Position numbers and translations under genes: made by a program. Of a stretch of DNA of 64,000 bases, positions 40,501 to 62,441 are shown in pieces. Origin of the DNA: Glandiceps talaboti (taxonomy: Eukaryota > Hemichordata > Enteropneusta > Spengelidae); contig NC_135558.1 in assembly GCF_964340395.1 (NCBI RefSeq), positions 8,562,001 through 8,626,000 on the forward strand, given 5' to 3'. Position 1 is the stretch's first letter. Every line of letters begins with the position of its first letter. The notes under the pieces are model-generated. The model was not told the origin of the DNA and did no database searches. It was given only the letters and a program-made list of their open reading frames with translations.

Positions 40501-42107
40501 ATGTCTTCAATTCCCAGTGACAAGGAATCTTGTAATTCTGGTACTGAATGAAAAATATTATCAATTGAGTACTAATAATGCACACATCATCACACTCAGA
40601 CTCTAATACAAATGTATACACAAATGTACATACATACATGTAGGTATTCTATTTAGTATGGGTTGATGGCAGGGGATACTCTTGTTTTGAACCTTTGCAA
40701 GGACTGACTCACCTCACTAGCTGTCATCAGACTTTCTGGTATATCTCCACACTCTTCTTTACACCCAAAGCATACATGACGCCCTGGTTGACTGTGAAAA
40801 GATATTTTTAAAACTAGTGATTATTACATATCTTAATGTGAACATCATCTAATCATGCTATGGAAACTCAAAAGATATTTTAAGTAAAAATAAATTATGT
40901 GTCACTATTTTTACTTAACATTGCACGAGCAGCAACTGGATTAGGTTTTTACAAATATTTTTATAGTTACAAAAAATTAATGTGTTTTCTGTAGATGTAT
41001 AATGTATTATACAATAAATCAAAACATGGAGTATTGGGTACAGACCCTAAAATCTGTGCCCTCAGCTAGGATAACAATTTTGATCTCTTACTGTACTACT
41101 TATATGGATGAGATGACCACTTATTTATTAACATGTAAAATGTCTAATTATTGGTATTTTGATCATTTTAAGTGAATATATTGCGGTTGTCTGAGTGAAA
41201 AATGGTACTCCAGTTATATCTACATGTAGTAGTGTAATTTTAACATGGCCAAAATTCAAAATCAAGCTTTAGCTCAAGATTTTAACCTGTCATGAGACTA
41301 CAAGTACCTACAGATAATATTGGCCACTATAATTTTAACAGATACAATGTCTTTTCATATGTAACTGACAAATTTTTTTGTGAATACATCTTTGGTTACT
41401 TGATGAAAAAATTACCCAGTTGCAGCTTATTGTAAAACTAAAAACCTTCTAAATACAAGAATGAATGAATGAATGAATGAATGAATGAATGAATGAATGA
41501 ATGAGTGAGTGAGTGAATGAGTGAATGAACGAATGAATTTCATTCTGCTTCTAAATACAACTGGATGTATACTTTTTCATTAATATTAAAATTATAGAAT
41601 GACCATTCTAATTCCATGAACTTTGGCAACATGCAACTACAGTTACTAGAAATATTAAAAAGTCACACCCAGGCACTGCCTATGGGATATTACATTTCTC
41701 TAAAATGTGAACATAGAATAAAAATATACTGACAAACCATAAGAAGTGTTCATAACACACAATGAGAGTGTACATGTGATAAAATACCATGTATGGCTGG
41801 TATGTATAACACTAACATTTCACATTAGCATACATATTACATGCATAATAATATTAACAGTCATAATATATATTTACCTTTGAATGGGTTGAATATGACA
41901 ATGTTATAAAAACCAGAAACAAAAAAAATAAATGCTGGATACATATACAGCATTTACAATTTACCTTAGTATCCCATCAATACATGATCTACAATATCTG
42001 TGTCCACAGTTTGTCTGCACTGGGTCTTTTAAGATCAGATGACATGATGTACACAGGAACTTGACCACTGGGGCCGACAGAAATATGTCTTTGGAATAGC
42101 CTGGCAT
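34507..42107 (-). CDS. TRAF2: TRAF2-like TNF-receptor-associated factor, 9 coding exons
   Basis: Minus-strand coding exons in gene order: 42107-41965, 40791-40713, 39957-39859, 38425-38261, 37715-37641, 36838-36767, 35888-35669, 35422-34986, 34731-34507 (TAG). They sum to 1515 nt, giving 504 residues; human TRAF2 has 501. The RING ligands are visible as C19, C22, C34, H36, C39, C42, C55 and C58. TRAF zinc fingers follow at about 80-210 (CINDGCDW, CIKRGCD..., CEYCAEDV, CPFCGKK). A coiled coil spans about 215-345. The C-terminal MATH/TRAF domain (about 350-500) contains YDGVLVWKI, YLNGDGMGK, LLRWPF and LLDQNNREHVIDAFRPD. The family are trimeric E3/adaptor proteins linking TNFR-type receptors to NF-kB and JNK. 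The LLDQNNREH and YEGIVAVLN blocks favour TRAF2 over TRAF3, though a basal TRAF2/3-type gene is possible. The first coding exon has an acceptor at 42124-42125, so a 5' UTR exon lies upstream. Confidence 0.95.
37321..37436. repeat. (CAGA)n/(CATA)n/(CA)n compound microsatellite in TRAF2-like intron 5
   Basis: ACAG units at 37347-37392, then CATA and CA units up to 37434. It lies in the intron between 36838 and 37641. Confidence 0.9.
41459..41538. repeat. (GAAT)n microsatellite in TRAF2-like intron 1
   Basis: About 20 GAAT/GAGT units; same motif as the 1.1-kb FMO-intron array. Confidence 0.95.
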
Positions 42108-42251
42108 TGTGTACTATCTAAACCTAGAAACATAAGACCAAGAATGATAAAATTACTCATGGTGTATGAACAATTACATTGTGGCTCATCAAGGTTTAGT
42201 ACATGACGTACATACAATGTAACTTCTAAACCATCATTTACAATGTACATG

Positions 42252-42363
42252 TAGTTCTGTTTGCAGATGCAGTAAGTGAAGATTCAGTTCTGACATTGTC
42301 CAGAGAAAGAAAGGGATATTGCCAGAATTGAGTCCTGACTTACTCCATCTGCAAGCAGGACTA
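42252..42363. mobile_element. Diverged MITE of the TAGTCCTGCTTGCA family
   Basis: Termini TAGTTCTGTTTGCAG and CTGCAAGCAGGACTA, 112 bp apart, just upstream of the TRAF2-like coding start. The target duplication is no longer visible. Confidence 0.6.
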
Positions 42364-42600
42364 AATTATGCGTAAAAATAAAATGACAATGCGTATGTCA
42401 GCTTCATCATTGAACACTTTGAGTCTTTCATAAAAAACAAGTCATTGAGAATGACATAGTCCCCGCTATGATTGGGTTTTAAGGAATTATCACTACTCTG
42501 ATCACACAACAACACTTGTGAACCTAAATCAAACAAACTTAGATATGTTGTGTCTGCTTGTTGGACATGGAACATGCCTACAACAATAAAGGATTGGTCG

Positions 42601-43706
42601 GGTATGGGGGATCATATCACGATGAAAATGGATATGCACATTATGTCATAGAACACTGTCCTAATACCAACTTTGAATGTGATCTGTTCAAGCATGTCTG
42701 AGTTATGGCTTTGGACATAGAAAAATCACAAACAAAATGGCTGCCAGGCGGCCATATTGGATTGTATCACAACAACAATGAATATGCACATGTATGTCAT
42801 AGAACACTGTCCTAATACCAACTTTGAATAGATCTGTTCAAGCATGTCTGAGTTATGGCTTTGGACATGGAAAATTCGCAAACAAAATGGCTGCCAGGCA
42901 GCCATATTGGATCGTATCACAATGAAAATGAATATGCACATGTATGTCATAGAACACTGTCCTAATACCAACTTTGATGAGATCTGTTCAAGCATGTCTG
43001 AGTTATGGCTTTGGACATGAAAATTCACAAACAAAATGGCTGCTAGGTGGCCATATTGGATCGTATCATGACAACAATGAATATGCACATATATGCCATA
43101 AAACACTGTCCTAATGCCAACTTTGAATGAGATCTGTTCAAGTATGTCCGAGTTATGGCTTTGGACATGGAAAATTCACAAACAAAATGGCTGATAGGCG
43201 GCCATATTGGCTCGTATCATGACAACAAATGGGTATGCACATGTATGTCATAGAACACTGTCTTAATACCAACTTTGAATGAGATCTGTTCAAGCATGTC
43301 TGAGTTATGGCTTTGGACATAGAAAAATCGCAAACAAAATGGCTGACAGGTGGCCATATTGGATCGTATCACGATGAAAATGGATATGCACATGTATGTC
43401 ATAGAACACTGTCCTAATACCAACTTTGAATGAGATCTGTTCAAGCATGTCCGAGTTATGGCTTTGGACATGGAAAATTCACAAACAAAATGGCTGCTAG
43501 GCGGCCATATTGGATCGTATCATGAAACAAATTGATGTGCATATGTATGCCATTGTATGTTGTCCCTGTACCAAGTTTGAAAATAATCGGTCCAGGCATC
43601 TCCAAGAAACAGCTGCAGACGGACGGACGGATGGACGGACGGACACACGGACAGACGGAACCCAATCCATAAGTCCCCGTCCCGGACTTCGTCCGGCGGG
43701 GACTAA
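42601..43706. mobile_element. Pearl/Helentron-like element: ~150-bp tandem array, (GACG)n, hairpin and CTAA end
   Basis: The landmark AAAATGGCTG recurs at 42737, 42887, 43036, 43187, 43339 and 43490 (period 149-152), with partial units outside, about seven copies in all. Each unit holds GGCCATATTGGATCGTATCA, a GTCATAGAACACTGTCCTAA block and GAGTTATGGCTTTGGACAT. The array ends in a (GACG)n microsatellite (43619-43657), a GC-rich hairpin at 43673-43703 (GTCCCCG...CGGGGAC) and CTAA at 43703-43706. Core tandem repeats of this length followed by an ACGG-type microsatellite and terminal hairpin are described for bivalve pearl elements and other Helentron-associated repeats. Because the period is near a multiple of three, spurious 70-126-codon frames run through it on the minus strand. 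Confidence 0.75.
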
Positions 43707-43758
43707 AAACATGTACATGTAAGGCTATGAAATCACTAACAAAAATGTATTTATATAT

Positions 43759-43910
43759 AATCCCATGAAATCAATATTGGTTTTACGTCATAATGCTCTG
43801 AGTATGATTCTGTGGACTAATACAAATTCTAACCGGAGGTGACAATTTGTAGTCCTTGGAATCATACGAGGAGTATTACACCGTTAAACTAACATTGATT
43901 CCATGGGTTT
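43759..43910. mobile_element. ~150-bp foldback MITE
   Basis: AATCCCATGAAATCAATATTGG at the left pairs with the inverse of AACATTGATTCCATGGGTTT at the right. Pairing continues inwards through TGAGTATGATTC / GAATCATACGAGGA. Arms are imperfect (about 80% by eye). Confidence 0.65.
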
Positions 43911-46490
43911 ATTTATTTATCACATAATTAGGACCATTCATACATTTTTACTACAATTTTAATTGAATTTTACAAATATTGCATCATTTAATCACACTAT
44001 GTACTTCCTCACGTGTCAAAAAATGACTATGTAAATTACACAGTATGTGATCATGTGACCTGTCGTGAGGTCAATCTTACATTTTTGTACAAGTCAGATA
44101 GTGATGTGGTTTCTCAACCAAAGTTATCGTTTGTACTGTCATGTAACCTTCCGATGTACATTGAATATCAAATTTAGTTTTAAAATGTAAGTCGATGTGA
44201 ACCTCATCTGAAATTGACAGTTGTTCCATTAATTACATTTGTTATATTTGTAGCGGGAATTCATAAGTTTGGAGTTTCATTGCACATACATGTATCATGG
44301 CAGGTCGCTTAAAATCATAAATGTGGACGTATTGCCTCAGATGACTTGTATGCATGCACTGTGTATATACTATGCGAAAAAAATTGGTGGTTCTCCCAGG
44401 GATGCATTGCGGCTGACACTGACTATGCATGCACCTTCCATATACTACGTGCATTCTCCATGCGCTACCATATTGTCATATACTATATAGTACCACATTG
44501 CAATGCATTGCAATATCGTAACAGTAGGCCTGTTGGCACGATTATCATAACATTGTAATGAGTATCGAGGCATCACTGTACCCCTAGAAGAAATTGTTAC
44601 ACTATTTGGAAGTTTGACGCACGGTACGTGATACGGACCACTGATGATATAGTGCAGATGAATTTCCGGGTTGTGGAAGTGCGATTTTGACATTTACATG
44701 TATATTGTCGATAATGGAATTTTTTTTTACATTTTCTAAAAAGAATAACTACTTTCCTATGCTTGTTGGTACAGTAACATTCCTAAATCATCGAGTTGAA
44801 TTCAGAAATCGCGATGTTCGGCAACATGTCAACAAAACATATGTCCAAAGACCAACGTTGGTGGAGGGTCTATGATAAGTTGGCTGATTGAAAATGAACA
44901 ATATTAAACTAATGGCTATGTTGGTTTTTGAAACCAACAACTGCATAGAGTGTTGACTTTCTTTACTTCTCGTCCATGTCAGAGAATTAGGTGCCATTCA
45001 ATAAAATAAATTTTTGATGGTCAACACCCCTGGAAAATGACCCAAATCAAGTGTACGTTCGAACCCTGGCCCAGGCAGCCAGTCACAAATGAATCTATCC
45101 TGCACGAGCTTATGGGCTTTGCCTAGTTATGATATTATTTTGTATTATTGTAACTGGGTAAAACAGTACCTAAATCTTATCTATGTGTTTACCACATAGA
45201 TGGTAAAAGTTCAATGTCTTGACCTTGTTTGGCCATGATGATGTTATACATTGTAGGATGCATCCTGGCATTCCCTTGACATGCGCACTAAGAACTTTGT
45301 CAGACACTTCTCAAGACAAGAGGCAGTGAACAACGTTCAAGACGTGTCTAGTTTTCATCCTTGAAATCTAGCAGGTTAGTGTACTCATCAAATTCAATAA
45401 TTATACTTTTATAATTATTGTTATAGAGAAAATTGTCTAACTTGATGATACTTTTATTTGATTCAATTCAATGTAAACCAATTTCTTTACTTTTCTATTA
45501 ATGACAATTGTGTTTGTTACAAGTTTGCATCTTATCTTTGTCATCTTTGATGTAGTTCACTATAGTTTGTGTAATTGTATTGTAAATACTTTCTTCCATT
45601 TTATGAGTTTATAATTATGTTTCAATTGCCGAGTCCGACACTATTGGTAATGGCAGAGATGAGTAGTTTTCCAACAAAGTTTCCAACTTCCGTTGACTGC
45701 TAATAGCCATACCAGAGATTCTATTACTCATATAATGTCAATTCCACCCAGCAGGTGATACCTAATACTGTTTGCCAGCCAAGAGTGTATGTAGTGAAGG
45801 ATGACACTGATCTCGGGTGAAAGTAGATATATACCTCAGCCAAGGGTATGTTGATACACTATTGTACAACTTGTAATCTTTGTTAAGTCAATTAAGTCTT
45901 TTGTAATATTTCATTTCCATAACTTTGACTGTTTTATTATGAATAACTATATACTTATTAAGTAGACTAGAATAGAAGAAAACTAGTGTCGATACTGTTC
46001 AATTGACCACTTTAAAGTTGCGTATCTCATCCTGGATTATGTTACTGTGACAGTTCAAGATGAGAGAACAGCTGCTAAACTCTTCGTTTAACACTGTTGA
46101 TATCATGACACACCCAGTGTACGTCTGTAGAGTGAGAGATCATTTATAATCATTGTGTTTGCTTTGAGTTTAATTGACAACAAACCAGACCATAGCAACG
46201 TACTGATAAGTTTCAATTAACACCTCATTGTATTTCACTTTGTTTATATATGCAGGTCTTTTGGTGTCTTTGAGGTCATTGAGGTTTCTTAGGTCACCTC
46301 TTTTTGTGAGTGCCTTTGGACTTCCTTTGTGTGTATAACATTCCACTGTACAAATAGTCTCAACGGCGTTGGTACTTATATAAACATCTGTGGACGTGTG
46401 TCTATCATTTATCCCTGCGTTTCATTATGATCATCCTAGACTAAAATATTACCATCCTGGAATAGAATACTACAGTAGCTCACAAGTGAC
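43911..46490. other. Intergenic stretch, nothing firm
   Basis: No exon recognised. A B-box-like GTTCGAACCCTGG at 45058-45070 hints at a tRNA-derived SINE, but no convincing A box precedes it. Confidence 0.4.
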
Positions 46491-47400
46491 TGGTTTGAAC
46501 ACATTTCTCCAGTTCTCACCAGCCTGCATTGGTTACAAGTTCATTTGATTTCAGGATTGATTACAAAATTTAAATGATGACACCCTTAGCATATAAAGCT
46601 CTCCATGGCTTGACTCAAGAGTACATTTGTGATATTCTCCAGGCATACACACTGAGTGTCGAAGTCACACTCACGTTTTACAACCAAGAATCTGCTTGCA
46701 ACAATTACAGACAAGCCATAGGCCTATGGAGGTCGTTCATTCCATGGATGTATTAGTGAGATACATCCATGTTCATTCTCACATGTCGTACCCCCCCCCC
46801 CCCCCCCCCATGGCTATTAGCCACTAATACATTCGTCACGTGCACGTCCAACTCGGCCCATTTCCAACTCGGCCCACCGTCTGCCAACTCAGCCCACTCT
46901 CTGCCAACTTGACTATAGATATTTAGTCCTTCAGTAAATTCATGCGATCTACATTGTATATGTACTAGTATGTCAATCTATAGTGTCTTTACAAGTAGTA
47001 GTAGTATACCGATGTCGGTGCGTGGAGCAAAGGATTTTTTCTCTGATTATATGAATATTACTAGTATTTGATATTATCACGTCATCGACTCAAGACCTTG
47101 GCTTTAAATGACACAAACATTTTTGTCATGACACGAGTGGGCTAAGTTGGCATGTAAATGGGCCGAGTTGGCATGTAAATGGGCCGAGTTGGCAATCACG
47201 CGGGCCGAGTTGGTCCTACCCCTCCAGCCTGATTGATTGTTTTGATTGTTTCAAAACACAACTGAATACTCACAATGTATTTGTTCACCAAAACCTATAG
47301 TGTGCTTTAGCCGTTCAACGATCAACCCTATCATGAATAGCTACTTATCATGTACAGTGGTAGATGGAAATCGGCACTATAGAAATTTAACTGATTGATT
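46490..47400 (+). mobile_element. LINE 3' fragment split by a foldback insertion
   Basis: 46496-46680 encodes the conserved LINE C-terminal blocks in two frames: FEHISPVLTSLHWL, then AYKALHGLTQEYICDIL. A frame change lies between them. The typical LINE 3' end (GGCACTATAGAAATTTAACTGATTGATTG) appears only at 47367-47400. The separation is explained by an inserted foldback element at about 46780-47220. The copy is inactive. Confidence 0.75.
46780..47222. mobile_element. Foldback element built of CAACTCGGCCCA repeats
   Basis: The left arm (46847-46912) carries about four CAACT-GGCCCA units. The right arm (47135-47212) carries four units of the inverse, GGGCCGAGTTGG. A C-run of about 20 (46791-46810) marks the left side. 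A looser relative with CAACTCGCCCCA units lies at 47482-47530. It sits inside the LINE fragment, so it inserted later. Confidence 0.7.
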
Positions 47401-47884
47401 GACCTTTGGGTCAACATCGTACATACGAACGTCTGCTTGGCTCATGCATGTGATTTGGGCATGGCTGGGTCGGTGACGGATCAACTCGTCCCAATTCCAA
47501 CTCGCCCCATTTTCAACTCACCCCAACTCTTTACAATATAATTTACCTGTGCATATATGAAATCGAAGCTAGTAGTGACGATGTGAATCGCAATCTCATA
47601 GGCAGGGTCTATGATGAGAGTTGGGCAGTCAAATGATCACCTGACATGCGCAGGAGCCAAACATAATAGTTTGTTTTGGTACCATGTGCAAACAAAATGG
47701 CGCCGTCATCATCTCATGTGTGTAGTATTTACCTAGTCTTACTTGCAGCATAGACTCTCCACTGTCTATGATATAACAATTCACATAGCGTGAGTATCTC
47801 GATGTACATGTTTCCGATCGTCTTAGAGTCAGACACAGTGAGACATTCTCGATGTGACATTACGTCATTACGCCGCCGGTGCAG

Positions 47885-48073
47885 TGTTGAGTGTAGCTGC
47901 AATAATTGTAGCGTTTTTGTGGGTTTTTTCGTCTGTTTTGGTGACTTTTTAAGTTTTAGTGTTTAACCCGTTAGGTGCGGGTTAAACACTAAAACTTAAA
48001 AAGTCACCAAAACAGACGAAAAAACCCACAAAACCGCAACAAGACGCTACAATTATTGCAGCTATGTTGAGTG
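47885..48073. mobile_element. Mutator-like foldback MITE, copy 2, perfect 9-bp TSD
   Basis: The element at 47894-48064 has the same ends as the copy at 13485 (TAGCTGCAATAATTGTAGCG and its inverse). It is flanked by the identical 9-mer TGTTGAGTG on both sides. The interior is an almost perfect hairpin centred on GGGTTAAACAC / GTGTTTAACCC at about 47975, but its interior sequence differs from copy 1. Confidence 0.9.
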
Positions 48074-48769
48074 TATCTCAACTTTCCTGTTGTAGTGTTG
48101 TATTCGCCAGCTGCATACGATTTGTCCTGCGCAATATAGAAACATGTAACTTACCAAGATGACAAGATTAAATTTTAACTCGTGTTCATCAGTGAGAGCA
48201 TATAAATTCTGTCCAAACTGCAACTGCAGGATCAAGAGACGTTCTCATGCGTCACACGGTCCGGTTCAACTGAGTGAGAGTGACTGAGTAGAGACTGGTC
48301 ACATGATGATAGTCTGTTACTTGTTTCCTCTCTGCCCACTGCCGCTGCTACACTCGGCGCTACACTCAGCGCCAGCAGCGGCAGAAAGGAGGCAGGGGAC
48401 CAGACTAATGAGATGGAGGGCAGCACACACACGTTTAGTCGTAAAGGGGCGTAGTCCCATGGGTATCCAGTAGTACAACATTTTAATTTTTGCTAATTAT
48501 AGTATCGAAGACATATAATTGATCGACTTAGTTAGGATCCTTTTCCTGCCAATTGTACTAGAGCGAAACAGGAAAGAACGCTACTATATTTTTCAACGGT
48601 AAACAATTTCAGCCCGTGGTCTGAACCTGTGAGATGAACGTGCCATATAATATTACTTATAATCATAATACCATTTATTACCCGATACTAATGCACTCGT
48701 CACTGAGTTTTATTTATTCCCCATATTTCAAACCATAATCATATTTTAAAATTCTGAATGACTTAAAAA

Positions 48770-49167
48770 TTACAAAGTCCGAAGGAACCTTTGGACGATT
48801 AGTTTTATAAAGTTTTCCGCAGTACTAGTACTATCATTTTCTTTCAGATATGGAGTTGCGAAAAGCCACCGTTCTTTAATACAATCAATGATGACGTTGT
48901 GATTTTCCCAAATCCTGCCGTAGAGGGTATCGATTAAAAAATGGTTTCGCCAGTAGTGAAGAAATATAGGGTTGGTCTGGTCATAAGAAACCACTCTACC
49001 ATATTGCGGTTTTTGCATTTCAACGTTTTACAGTTAAAAAACAATAAAGTTGTTTGCAATGATTGCAAAGTACGACAGTGTACCCCCTCTCTTTGAAAGA
49101 CACTTTTACTAATTACCCATAAGGTAAGTTTCCATATTAAGCAGTCCATAAAGGTTTGTTTTTTCAA
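48770..49167 (-). other. Unrecognised open frames, possibly a decayed coding fragment
   Basis: Two overlapping minus-strand frames (48770-49018 and 48934-49167) have a protein-like composition (HYWRNHFLIDTLYGRIWENH, then CIKERW). I recognise no family. There is no clear splice context, and an in-frame stop breaks the upstream continuation. It could be a transposon-derived pseudogene or chance. Confidence 0.25.
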
Positions 49168-49751
49168 AGTATATGATCATAAGTCATTAGAAAACTATTA
49201 TTTTATTTTAAATATTTTATAACTTTAACATATACTAATGGTCGCTTTTCATCTTGCGAAATGAAATTTCTGACGGTAAAAAATTTCCATCCTTCATTTC
49301 CATTCTTATGTGTATAATATTGCAATTTGTTGTCAAAAATTTATAATACTCATTTTGCAAGGTGACGTTGACTGATCGTTATATTGTATGCATTTCTATT
49401 CAGACATTTATGTTTTGAGTTTGAAATACCACTATAGGGTACACCACTATGTCCAATAGGGCTCCACATTCCGTTCACACCTGAATGACCTTTGCAATGT
49501 TTTCAACTATCCAATATGCTAAATACCTTGAGTTTTTAGGATGTCAATGTCTCTTTAGAGTTCAAGGTTAGGGGTGTTCAATGAAGAAAGGACAAGGAGA
49601 GATATATGATATTTAGTGTGGTATGTGGAGCCTCTGGCATTGCTAACAATATATGCGATTTGAAGCTATGTGCAACTTTGTTTTTATATATGAAGTATAT
49701 TAACCATACAACTGTACCTAACCCCTACCTCACCCCACTCTTACATTACAA

Positions 49752-49752
49752 T

Positions 49753-49814
<62 letters not shown>
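49752..49814. repeat. (CA)n microsatellite
   Basis: About 31 CA units. Confidence 0.98.
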
Positions 49815-49815
<1 letters not shown>

Positions 49816-50930
49816 GCCGACCGTTGTAGTTTCTGTCAATGTAAAGGTCTCGATGAAAGTTTACATTGAATAAAGTTTTCTCTACATATTTTGTTTGTTC
49901 GTTTTGTTTTATTTTATTTTACTTTATTCTATTTTCTTTTTTTTTCTTTTGTCTTCTTTTGTTTTTCAACTCTTTTGTTTTTCAACATGTGACATTTGTA
50001 ACGTCTACATCGTACAAGTACAGCGCCTCTGGCGACAAATAAGTCTACTGACGCATGCAGAACCGTGTTTTTAATAGCGTGTTTGTGTACACATCACCTG
50101 AAAATACAAGTGAACAAATAGGTCGATGGTTGCCTTTGTGTGAAGGTTATACGGTCTCGACAATCATAAAGAGAGAGTTACTGCATTGATAGGCACACGC
50201 GTCATACTACCGTGTTCCACACCCAGCTTACGCCTCGGGATTTTCGCTTCCTCCACCGACAGCATATGACCAAAGAACTATATCCCGAAATTAACAACAG
50301 GTGTCTCCGTGGATAATACAGAAGCAGGCAACAAGCCTCTCTATATTGGTGATATCGTTTGTTATCACGTATGTAGGTCGGTAAGTACATTCATATAAAC
50401 GTCACCAATGTAGTGGAATCACCCTTTGGGACAAGGTTACTGCGAGTAGGTGTTTTTATTATGGTATACATTGATACACCAAGGACACACAGACATATAA
50501 ACCCTGTGAACCATTTCTATATACACATTATGGTTTCTTCTTGTTATCGTTATTTCATTAATAACCGTGTATGATTAAATCAAATCATAGTAGTTTACAG
50601 CTTTGTTGTGCTGCAGACGAGGGAGAGAGACCCCAACGTATATATATTTGCTCTTGCTTTACAACTAGCGATTTAAAAGTTGGTAACACCTCAAACTCTA
50701 TAAAAACAGCCAGTGAATACAATTTGGTGTATTACTGAAACAACAAGCTTCATTTACTGTGACGTCACTTTAAAATGTTATATTCGGCCTTACACTGTTG
50801 TCAGTGTGATATTTGTACAGGTACACACATCATATCATATTGCATCTCAGACCACTAACGAGTAGTGGTCTGAGATTGCATCGATCAGAATGGGGTCATC
50901 TCTACAGCTTGTACTGGTATTGTTGATACA

Positions 50931-50971
50931 CACACACACACTCGCACGCACGCACAGACACACACACACAG

Positions 50972-51002
<31 letters not shown>

Positions 51003-51202
51003 TACATACATACATACATACATACATACATACATACATACATACATACATACATACATACATACATACATACATACATACATACATACACACATACACA
51101 CACATACATACATACATACATACATACATACATACATACATACATACATACACACATACACACACATACATACATATATACATACATACATACATACATA
51201 CA

Positions 51203-51234
<32 letters not shown>

Positions 51235-51250
51235 CACACACATACATACA

Positions 51251-51284
<34 letters not shown>

Positions 51285-51341
51285 CATACATACATACATA
51301 CATACATACATACATACATACATACATACATACATACATAC
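50931..51341. repeat. (CA)n/(CATA)n microsatellite array
   Basis: A CA/CAGA block, then about 340 bp of CATA units with CACA and TATA interruptions. Tyr/Val/Cys/Met and His/Thr/Ile frames over it are artefacts. Confidence 0.98.
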
Positions 51342-51717
51342 AGCGATTTAACGACAGCCAGACTGACAATGCACTGAATGCACTGAATGCACTGAATACA
51401 CCATGATTGACGAGATCGTGGTTTATATTTTTAACAACACATCGCATGGTATCAAAATAGAACAGGTAGCCAGTGTTGTGTACATGCAACAATATGATGC
51501 AAACACAACAACGTATATTATTAGCTTATACACACAATGCCCGTGTTTCAATGAAAAAGGCATATAATGTAAGGTTTCTATAGTTTTATTACACTTTTAC
51601 ATTGAAATGTACCAACATATCAGAAGCAAAAAACACAGTGTAGATAAAACTATAAGTGAAATATTAATTTGAAAGATCGAATTTTATAACGTAATTGCAC
51701 ATGCAATATTTCATATA

Positions 51718-51876
<159 letters not shown>

Positions 51877-51997
51877 TAATTCAGTGTAAGAGGTAAGTCA
51901 TATATGAATATATAAAATATACACATTTTATTCATTTATTTTCAGTCGTAAAAAGAAGAGTACGTATTATTCAAAGAATTCAAGACTTTCGGATTCC

Positions 51998-61683
<9,686 letters not shown>

Positions 61684-61689
61684 TTTGTC

Positions 61690-62365
61690 TTCATCAGGAA
61701 ATGAAAAAAAAAATAAGACTCATTGTAAAATGTATCATGGGAGAACAACAACACGGACTTTTGCATGTGTGGTGAAGTCGGTGATGTTTCTAAACTTAAC
61801 GTTGTTAATTAACCATTCCGTGCATGGATGCTTCAGTGTTGGTTTTAAAAATTAGTATCTTTTCATTAATTTTGTCCAAAAATGTCGACCTCTTTGTAAA
61901 ACAAAGTGCCTACGCAACAAGTTTCTTGTACAATTGCAAGCAATATACTTTACATAAATATTCACCAAAGTTGTCAAAGGTATCGAACAACAATTTATCC
62001 TCTGTTTATAATTAATATCTAATCAGAGTGACCAATCCTACAGTTTTACACTGTAATTATTTCTGATTTTAATAAACTAGTCAGCGCTGGATAATTTATG
62101 CGTAATTACTTCCATTTCGTGATAAACATTCTACATACACATGATGACAAGTGATCAACTTTTGGGGATATAGCCTGGAAAAAATTAATCCGCATTAAGA
62201 AAATGATTTGTATGGGTTGAAATAGTTCATCGTCGTACTTGTACACAGAAGAAGTGTATGTACTATTTTGAGGAAAATGATAAATACATTGCAGAATGTA
62301 AAGAACACTCGTTACAGATTATAGTACTAATACACACATACACACATAAACAAATACTGACAGAC

Positions 62366-62441
<76 letters not shown>

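Noticed and set aside
42726-43471. Minus-strand frames of 84 and 126 codons with internal repeats
   Set aside because: They arise because the satellite-like unit is close to 150 bp, a multiple of three. Frame breaks in some units and the transposon-like ends argue against a protein.
45058-45070. tRNA or SINE B box (GTTCGAACC)
   Set aside because: No A box at the expected distance and no foldable cloverleaf; left as a weak hint only.
50847-51492. Several 148-196-codon Cys/Val/Met/Tyr or His/Thr/Ile frames
   Set aside because: They coincide with the (CATA)n array.
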